A DNA stretch of 64,000 nucleotides, taken from the NCBI RefSeq assembly GCF_032854445.1, contig NC_088302.1, positions 310,001 through 374,000 of the forward strand, read 5' to 3'. Position 1 is the first letter of the stretch. Every line of letters begins with the position of its first letter. Made by a program: the position numbers and the translations under genes. The stretch comes from Liolophura sinensis (taxonomy: Eukaryota; Mollusca; Polyplacophora; Chitonida; Chitonidae). Positions 56,625 to 64,000 of this stretch are shown here, in pieces. Below the pieces are notes generated by a model. That model was not told where the DNA came from. It saw only the letters and a list, made by a program, of their open reading frames with translations, and searched no databases.

Positions 56625-59600
56625 CTGCCAACAAAAGGTAACACCATAAAGTCATGTGAGTCTCTATCAGGGAAGACAGCTACCTACAAAAGGTAACACC
56701 ATAAAGTCATGTGGGTATCTATCTGGGGAGACAGCTACCTACAAAAGGTAACACCATAAAGTCATGTGGGTATCTATCTGGGGAGACAGCTACCTACAAA
56801 AGGTAACACCATAAAGTCATGTGGGTATCTATCTGGGGAGACAGCTACCTACACAAGGTAACACCATAAAGTCATGTGGGTACCTATCTGGGGAGACAGC
56901 TACCTACAAAAGGTAACACCATAAAGCTACGTGAGTATTTGTCAGGGGACATAACTGCCAACAAAACACCGTAAAGCTATGTGAGTATCTGTCAGGGGAC
57001 AAAACCGGAACAAAACACCATAAAACTATGTGAGTATCTGTCAGGGGACAAAACTGCCAACAAAACACCATAAAGCTATGTGAGTATCTGTCAGGGGACA
57101 TAACAGCCAACAAAACACCATAAAGCTATGCGAGTATCTGTCAGGGGACATAACTGCCAACAAAACACCATAACACTATGTGAGTATCTGTCAGGGGACA
57201 TAACAGCCAACAAAACAGCATAAAGCTATACGAGTATGTCAGGGGACATAACCGCAACAAAACACCAGAAAACTATGTGAGCATATGTCAGGGGACATAA
57301 CTGCCAAAAAACACCATAAAGCTATGCAAAGTACCTGTCAGGGGACATAATTGCGAACAACACACCATAAAGCTATATGAGTATCTATCAGGGGACATAA
57401 CTGCAACAAAACACAATAAAACTATGTGAGCATGTGTCAGGGGACAAAACTACCAACAAAACACCATAAAGCTATGCGAGTATCTGTCAGGGGACATAAC
57501 TGCCAACAAAACACCATAAAGCTATGTGAGTATCTGTCAGGGGATTTGATTTTAAAAATTGGAAACTATTGTAATATGCATTACATAAAAAAAGAAGTCA
57601 CATGAACAATTTATCCTGTACACACGTAAGTTCAAAAATACAAAATGGTCTGCTGAAACACGGGATGTTCATTATTAGGTCTATTCCCCCTTCACACAAT
57701 TCATACAGCACAGTGTCTCAATTTGTCTAAGACCAGCCGTCTTGCAGTGGTTGTTGACCCTTGGAGAAAACAGTGAGTTCCCATCCACTGCCCTCTGCCC
57801 ATTAGAAACATCCTGGCTGCTTCCTTGACTTTTCCAGGACAGTTGAATGCAGTGTTGACTTCCCAGCCCACAAGGCTAAGCTCCAAGGCCACATGCTGAC
57901 CTCAGAACCTGGTGGATTTAAGATGTCTGACAGCATATCCTCATTTTCCCAACAACAAACACAACAAATGCAGCCTGTAGACGCTGTATGTGCATGTTTA
58001 AATAATCTTTTGTTTAAAGGCAGTAATAGCAACTGCAGCATTTGTTGGATGTTTTGTTACAAAATGCTTGGCTTCAATGTGTCCACGCCTATTTCACTCT
58101 TCCACGCCTATTTCACTCTTCCTCTCTGAAGTGAAGTTTCGGTTCACTTTTGCTCTTCTTTCCAAATTGGGGTTGGCAGACTTCCTGATGACGCCCTTTC
58201 TGATACTTCTGTCCATGCTAGGTCCTACCAACTGCTTTCAAATAAAAATAGTTTTTATAAAATCCACTCTTTGCTTATGGGAACATTTGCAAACCATCTC
58301 ATCCCAAGAAACTGAAAGAAATAAAATTCAAAGCAGAAGCAATTTACTCCGCATGTAAACATACCTTTCCCTTCGGGGACTGAGTTGTGGCAGGGTACAT
58401 AAAGATTCCCCCATACATCAGAGTTCTATGCACATCAGCCACCATTGAGCCTATGTAACGTCCTCCGTACGGCTTACCTGACTGCAAAGTAACAAGAAAA
58501 TCATTCACAACAATCACTGTTTCCTGGCTGGCCCTCTGTACAGTTTAAATACTGACTGCAAAGTTAAAATCAGGAAGAAAAATCTTCACCAAATTACTGA
58601 TGTCTGAATTATAACAGGCTTTTCGATAATTACTTTGCACAAACAGTTTGTTTAAAGGGAAACATTTCAAGTCGTTGACTCACCAGAATACATGTACAAT
58701 GTATGTCACAAATCTTTATAATCTACTACATGCTTACCTCTGGGAATTTCTTGCTTTTCACATACTCTTTTGTTGCCTCATCCCAGTACTGCTCATAACC
58801 TTCATTCAGAGAGTAGATCTTGCCACGGGGCTTTATTTTTATATTTTTTTCTGTTAATATAAACTCTCCAATTGCCTGCAAAGAAAACATGCAATGTGTC
58901 ACATGTATCAATACAATAGGCAACAAACCATTAAAAAAATACATTAACCTTGTCAATCCTTATAGACCCCTTGCATGCCCTAAAGGACCCCTTGTATTCC
59001 CTTAAAGACCACTTGCATTCCCTTATGTACTCTTTGCATGTCTTTAGGAACCCCTAGCACTCCACAATCCCCAAGCACACCACAATCCTCAAGCACACCA
59101 CAAACCCCTAGCACACTGCAAACCCCCTAGCAAACCACAATCCCTCTAGCAAACAACAATCCCTCTAGCACACCACAATCCCCTAGCACACCAAAAACCC
59201 CTGGCACACCACAAACCCCTGGCACACCACAATCCCCAGGCACACCACAAACCCCTATCACACCACAAAAACCCTAGCACACCACAAACCCCCTAGCAAA
59301 CCACAATCCCTCTAGCAAACAACAATCCCTCTAGCACACCACAATCCCCTAGCACACCACAATCCTCAAGCACACTGCAAACCCCAAGCACACCGCAAAC
59401 CCCTACCACCACTAGCACACCACAATCCCCAGGCACACCAAAAACCCCTGGCACACCACAAACCCCTGGCACACCACAATCCCCAGGCACACCACAAACC
59501 CCTATCAACACCACAAAAACCCTAGCACACCACAAACCCCCTAGCACACCACAATCCCTCTAGCAAACAACAATCCCTCTTGCACACCACAATCCCCTAG

Positions 59601-62005
59601 CACACCACAATCCTCAAGCAAACCGAAACAGACGTTCGTATACCAGCCGTAAACCAAGTTGGACATTCCACGTAAATAATCGCAAGGCTAATTCCAAAAA
59701 TGAAGTTTAACACAAACCAGAATGAAGAAAGTATATACACTCAACAAAAATACATAACGTACAAACCAAAAATGCTATTTTAAAATGAGCTTTCATCAAA
59801 CAATTATTTGTATACTGATTGATTTGTTTTCTCACATCAAGGGGCCTAACTTTAACTGACCACTCCCAGAGGATTTACTCACAGGTTGGATTATTCATGT
59901 TGGGCAGCATGAAGGATGATAATGTGGTGGTTAGTCAGTATGACCACTACATGGACACTCCTTACACTGGGACGCTATAACGGGCATCCAAAAGTGTGGA
60001 CCTTTGCCACTTGTCAACATACCACAGATGTCCCAATTCCTGAAGGAGCATGTCACTGCCCTGCTCAATGCAAAAATGTCAGCAACAACAGTGGCAGCAC
60101 AACTAAATGTGAGTCATTCCACCATCAGTCGCTTAAGAACACGTTTCCTAGAGACTGGGAGCACTGTAAACCACCCACGTAAACCACCCACATGCAAACG
60201 GCTGGAGGGAGGGTGGCCCCCCCAGTCGGCCAAACCCACCGAGGTCTCGACTTGACGACAGCCCGTCTGGCCACCATAATCCCCCAACAGGTAGCACATT
60301 GAACTGGGACGTTCTGTGTGACCACCTGTTCCAGTACCAGAGAATCTCCGCCAGCTGCGTGTGGAAGTTCAGGAGGAATGGGACAATATCCCACAGGCCA
60401 CCACTGACAATTTGCGGAACATGTCTATGTGCAGAAGATGTACTGCTCTTTGTGATGCTAGTGGTGGACACAATCAGCATGGAGTCCTGTGAACTGTGAC
60501 TACCGACCAATCTTTTCACGCTGCCATAGCTCATGAATTATTGCCCTAAAATGTGAAAACCTGATGGAAACTGAAGCCACCATCAATAAAGAATTCTTAC
60601 CCTATAAAGTATTGAACTAATAGGTCAATTATGAATGAGAGAAAACAGCATTAAACATGATTCATGCGTTATATTTGTCGACTTATACACTCAACAAAAA
60701 TATGACAGAATCATGCAAAGAGTAGCAGTCAACAATTTTCAATGATACTGAAAAGATGCAAGGTATGTATGAGAAACTAGTATTTAAATCATGTACCATT
60801 CTAGGATAAAAGTTATTGATAATAAATTATGTATTTCAGTTTGCCGTGTTTGCAACTGTTCACATATCCAACATCTCAATCCAATTAAACACGATGAATA
60901 TAGAATTCCTAGCCCAGGTTAAGTAGAATTAGACACAATCATGAAGCAGAACCTTGGAGATTCTGGATGCTCTGTCCACTTTTATTATACTCATTGTAAA
61001 ACTGAAGAAACTCACAGTGAAAGGTATTTGATAGGATAACCTTCAGACTCTAGTCTTTGCAGAAATAACTTGTGACAATTGACTAGAACAGTCACATAAC
61101 ACACGCAGGATCCATGTAAATGTAACTGTCCAAGTAAGGATAGTGTCAAAATTCAAACTATCCCTCTTGTCATAAGGTAAGGAACCCCTGCTCTATTAAG
61201 AACCCCTTGCACACCACTAGGAACCCTTTGCACACAATCAGAAACCCTTAGCACCCACTTAGAAATCCCTTGCACACAATTTCTATACGAAGTACTCACA
61301 GGATCTAACATGAACCCTTGAACGCCATTGCCCACGGAGAGAACCACCATTGTAGCACTTCCATAGAGAGCATATCCTGCTGCCACTGTGTTCCTGCCAG
61401 GCTGGAGAGCATCCTTGACGGTAGGGGGTCCCTCAGTTGTCTGTAATAAATCACAAACATAGCTCAGTCAGGCAACAAAATCAGCAGGTGAGAACCAGGT
61501 ATCATACCTAAACTTTGATCGACTTAATCCACATTTCTGGCTTCCTTTCTGGATGTATGCAGGAAGGCCTGTCAGCAACTTTGCAAGGCTTCCTTCTACC
61601 ATAAGCTGGCTGCCGTCTAACAAGTAAAATATTCAACAAGTAATATATAGTACGGAGTTCACCACCAATCAAATAAATAAAAAATTTCACATTCATTGCA
61701 GGTGCTTTCTTCAATGTAACTTTAACTTACAGCCAGGGTCAAGTTTTTGAGGAAACAATGACGAGGAAACAATGACAAGAAAAATTTAGAGTTTTTGTTA
61801 CAAAGGCATTTCAAATAAGGCATAGATCTCTCTTCACCAAATTAAGGGTGCACAATCTATAACTAACAGGAAAGCCTGCTTTTACAGAGTGTCAGTAATC
61901 TGTCCATCTTACCTTCCTATAAATGCCAAAGATGGAACCGATGGAAACGAGACAATCAATATTTGAGGAACCATCCAATGGGTCAAAGCACACAATGTAT
62001 TTTCC
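56436..62005 (-). CDS. FBP1: Fructose-1,6-bisphosphatase, C-terminal two thirds
   Basis: Hydrolyses fructose 1,6-bisphosphate to fructose 6-phosphate in the cytosol, the committed step of gluconeogenesis. Coding exons in minus order: 62005-61913, 61440-61300, 58875-58738, 58481-58365, 56624-56436, together 225 residues plus stop. All introns are phase 0, with consensus sites. Family landmarks are intact: [20 protein letters not shown] with the metal-binding Asp residues, [15 protein letters not shown], the LNEGY loop, [11 protein letters not shown] with the Arg that reaches the neighbouring subunit, SPKGK, and YECNPMAY with the catalytic-site Glu. The Lys-Tyr and the Arg of YRK that help bind inhibitory AMP in animal enzymes are kept. 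Compared with the usual length of about 335-340 residues, the first 110 or so (including most of the AMP site) lie beyond the right edge of the window. No disabling change is seen. Confidence 0.97.
56630..57545 (-). repeat. 55/50-bp minisatellite carrying splice-acceptor copies
   Basis: Next to the last exon the unit is 55 bp (AAAAGGTAACACCATAAAGT, CATGTGGGTATCTATCTGGG). From about 56,940 it is 50 bp (AACTGCCAACAAAACACCAT, AAGCTATGTGAGTATCTGTC). On the minus strand the 50-bp units repeat TTTTGTTGGCAGTT, the real acceptor. Confidence 0.9.
57546..58364 (-). other. Rest of the last fructose-bisphosphatase intron
   Basis: Unique sequence. Frames at 57,701-58,358 on both strands lack splice or family support. 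Confidence 0.5.
58365..58481 (-). CDS. FBP1: Fructose-bisphosphatase exon SGKPYGG-SPKGK
   Basis: 39 residues, acceptor ACTTTGCAG, donor AAG with GTATGT. Carries the substrate-binding [20 protein letters not shown] segment. Confidence 0.96.
58738..58875 (-). CDS. FBP1: Fructose-bisphosphatase exon AIGEF-KKFPE
   Basis: 46 residues, acceptor TTTCTTTGCAG, donor GAG with GTAAGC. Carries the IYSLNEGY substrate loop. Confidence 0.96.
58965..59630. repeat. C/A-rich short repeat in a fructose-bisphosphatase intron
   Basis: Variable units of CCCCTAGCACACCACAAACC and CCCAGGCACACCACAATCC. A block of about 240 bp from near 59,130 is repeated from near 59,285, showing nested duplication. Confidence 0.88.
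59734..60702 (+). mobile_element. Tc1/mariner-type element with the catalytic core deleted
   Basis: The N-terminal helix-turn-helix of a Tc1-like transposase is readable at 60,028-60,255 ([20 protein letters not shown], then [17 protein letters not shown]). The C-terminal end follows at once in another frame (about 60,320-60,492: [28 protein letters not shown]). The DDE catalytic domain that should lie between is absent. TATACACTCAACAAAAATA occurs at both ends (59,734 and 60,684), but in the same orientation rather than inverted. The element lies in a fructose-bisphosphatase intron, opposite to that gene. Confidence 0.82.
60703..61165 (-). other. Intronic unique sequence
   Basis: AT-rich intron of fructose-bisphosphatase without recognised elements, starting with the second TATACACTCAACAAAAATA. 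Confidence 0.5.
61170..61290. repeat. Short repeat beside a splice donor, about 4-5 copies
   Basis: Units like AGGAACCCTTTGCACACAAT, related to the sequence at 58,965-59,060 (AGACCCCTTGCATGCCC). Both lie in the same intron. Confidence 0.7.
61300..61440 (-). CDS. FBP1: Fructose-bisphosphatase exon TTEGPP-FMLDP
   Basis: 47 residues, acceptor TTATTACAG, donor CCT with GTGAGT. Carries [20 protein letters not shown]. Confidence 0.96.
61545..61683 (+). mobile_element. SINE fragment, strongly diverged
   Basis: Retains GGAAGGCCTGTCAGCAAC, CTACCATAAGCTGGCTGCCG and an ACCAATCAAATAAATAAA tail. Confidence 0.72.
61913..62005 (-). CDS. FBP1: Fructose-bisphosphatase exon GKYIV-IYRK (metal site)
   Basis: 31 residues, acceptor TGTTTTCAG, donor AAG with GTAAGA. 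Contains FDPLDGSSN, the signature metal and phosphate site. The upstream exons are outside the window. Confidence 0.97.
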
Positions 62006-62314
62006 CTGAAAACAGATGAGGAGTAGAGTTCAATGGCTGCACAGCACTATCCATGCACACAATCCTATCATTCTCACGGTAGAGACACAGCTACGCTCAT
62101 CAGCTGATCACAAATAGAAGATTCACAGTAAACATTAGAAAAACTGCCTAATAGACATGTGCATATAGTTAAAAATAAGGCTTGAAAATTGAAAACCATT
62201 GCATGAAATATGTAATGTACTGGTTACACATATGCAAGCTTGAATGAATGATAAGGCTTTTAAGTAGCAGTACTGTGCTGTACAGACACTGAGCACTGCT
62301 TATTTGTCAAATGT

Positions 62315-62500
62315 ACAAAACTGACCAATGTGTACCACACAATACTGACCGCTGTGTACCACACAAAACTGACCACTGTGTACCACACAATACTGACCGC
62401 TGTGTACCACACAATACTGACCGCTGTGTACCACACAATACTGACCACTGCGTACCACACAAAACTGACCACTGTGTACCACACAAAACACAAATGTTAC
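62315..62500. repeat. 24-bp minisatellite, about 7 copies
   Basis: Unit GTGTACCACACAATACTGAC plus CGCT. It lies in the fructose-bisphosphatase intron upstream of the metal-site exon. Confidence 0.92.
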
Positions 62501-62919
62501 TTGAGAAACACAGGTATATGAATGCAGCTTTAACAATTTCAGGACCATTAGCCACTGTCAGTCAAAATCTCACCATCACCAACTGCAAATCGAAATACTA
62601 CATTAGCCAGTTAGAATAGTTGATATTTGTTGACATGGCAATTTTACCTGACATGTTAGCCGGTCAAGTGAACACGTTTGAAGGTGAAGGCATTAGGAGG
62701 TGTGATGATACCTGAGTTGATGCTCCATTATACATACACATGTACATGTTAAATTACCATGACCACATGCCACCCAGTGCTGCCACATGATACAGCCCTT
62801 TAAAGGTATCACAGCTTTATGGTCTTGTTACCAGGATAGACACGTGTTGATGAACTGTGTGTGGTCTAAGCCATCACCACCTCAGTAAAATCTGCCCACC
62901 ATTCAGGCAACATGTGAGC
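62501..62919 (-). other. Intronic unique sequence
   Basis: No coding exon of fructose-bisphosphatase is recognised here; the preceding exon must lie past 64 kb or inside unrecognised sequence. Confidence 0.5.
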
Positions 62920-63930
62920 AGAATAACCAGCACTTGCAGCATAACCAGCAATTGCAGCATAACCAGGAACAGCAGCATAACCAGCAATTGCAGCAAAACC
63001 AGGAACAGCAGCATAACCAGCAATTGCAGCTTAACCAAGAACAGCAGCATAATCAGGAATTGCAGCATAACCAGCAATTGTAGCATAACCGGGAACTGCA
63101 GCATAACCAGCAATTGTAGCATAACCAGGAACAGCAGCATAACCAGGAATTGCAGCATAACCAGCAAATGCAGCATAACCAGCAATTGTAGCATAACCGG
63201 GAACTGCAGCATAACCAGCAATTGTAGCATAACCAGGAACTGCAGCATAACCAGGAACAGCAGAATAACCAGCAGCAGCAGCATAACCTGGAATGGCAGC
63301 ATAACCAGCAACAGCAGAATAACCAGCAACTGCAGCATAATCAGGAATTGAGCATCACCAGGAAGAGCAGCATAACCATCAACTGAGCATAACCAGCAAC
63401 TGCAGCATAACCAGCAACTACAGCATAACCAGCAACAGCAGCATAACCAGCAACAGCAGCATAACCAGCAACTGCAGCATAACCAGCAACTGCAGCATAA
63501 CCAACAACAGCAGCATAACCAGCAACAGCAGCATAACCAGCAACAGTAGCATGACCAGCAATTGCAGCATAATCAGGAATTGAGCATAACCAGCAACTGC
63601 AGAATAACCAGGAATTGAGCATAACCAGGAGTTGAGCATAACCAGGAACAGCAGCATAACCAGCAATTGCAGCATAACCAGTAACAGCAGCATAACCAGC
63701 AACAGCAGCATAACCAGCAACAGCAGCATAACCAGCAACTGCAGCACAACCAGGAATTAAGGATAACCAGGTACAGCAGCATAACCAGGAACAACAGCAT
63801 AACCAAGAATTGCAGTATAACCAGCAACAGCAGCATAACTAGCAACAGAAGCATAACCAGCAATTGCAGGATAACCAGCAATTGCAGCATAACCAGGAAC
63901 AGCAGCATAACCAGGAATGGCAGCATCATT
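62920..63930. repeat. 18-bp minisatellite, about 55 copies
   Basis: Variants of AACCAGCAATTGCAGCAT and AACCAGCAACAGCAGCAT. Six codons per unit open frames on both strands (up to 164 codons), not considered coding. A short T-run follows at about 63,930. Confidence 0.93.
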
Positions 63931-64000
63931 TTTTTTTAAATGTGATGGTCCTTTAACTGTTCATTGTTCATTCAAACTCCCCAAGGAAGTTCAGGGAGTA

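Noticed and set aside
62857-63929. Frames of 93-164 codons on both strands
   Set aside because: Caused by the 18-bp array in a fructose-bisphosphatase intron.

Overview
This window is nuclear DNA of an animal, most likely a mollusc or another lophotrochozoan. It has spliced genes with GT-AG introns, a TATA-box promoter with a polyadenylation signal about 9.9 kb downstream, non-LTR and Tc1-type transposon remnants, and about ten copies of one tRNA-derived SINE of a type I associate with mollusc genomes (from memory, not searched). More than a third of the window is noncoding tandem repeat: over 30 separate arrays, nearly all with unrelated monomers of 12 to 80 bp. Most long open frames are by-products of these arrays.

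Three genes are well supported. (1) Plus strand, about 19.8-29.7 kb: a secreted repeat precursor. It has a TATA box, a noncoding first exon, a second exon with the start codon and signal peptide, and one 4.9-kb exon coding about 1640 residues of short modules such as DAEIDLPSKTKR, EALPSKTKR and AALPSQTKR, each ending in a dibasic KR. Its frame has no internal start codon, so an ATG-based ORF search misses it and shows only a 1509-codon antisense shadow. It looks like a giant multi-peptide precursor with roughly 150 predicted peptides, or a secreted polyampholyte; I do not recognise the family. This is the most interesting object here. (2) Minus strand, 49.8-37.6 kb: an unrecognised single-pass membrane protein, with signal peptide and short Cys-containing ectodomain, acidic stalk, one transmembrane helix, a lysine-rich cytoplasmic segment spread over four tiny exons, and a long Ser/Thr/Asp-rich tail in one exon. 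At least one ectodomain exon is not placed. (3) Minus strand, 62.0-56.4 kb: fructose-1,6-bisphosphatase, last five coding exons; the N-terminal third lies beyond the right edge. A possible 84-codon terminal exon of a fourth gene is at 1.06-1.31 kb.

Layout: 0-1.3 kb possible terminal exon; 1.4-10.5 kb almost continuous minisatellites; 10.5-19.3 kb SINE copies and two large arrays; 19.8-29.7 kb the peptide-precursor gene; 30-37 kb minisatellites, SINEs and a dead RNase H-bearing non-LTR element; 37.6-49.8 kb the membrane-protein gene; 50-55 kb arrays and SINEs; 56-62 kb fructose-bisphosphatase with a gutted Tc1 element in an intron; 62-64 kb arrays in its next upstream intron.

A second notable pattern is that several intronic minisatellites begin at an exon-intron boundary and carry copies of the splice site, in some cases with up to about 40 nt of exon. 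This is seen at four junctions in two genes.
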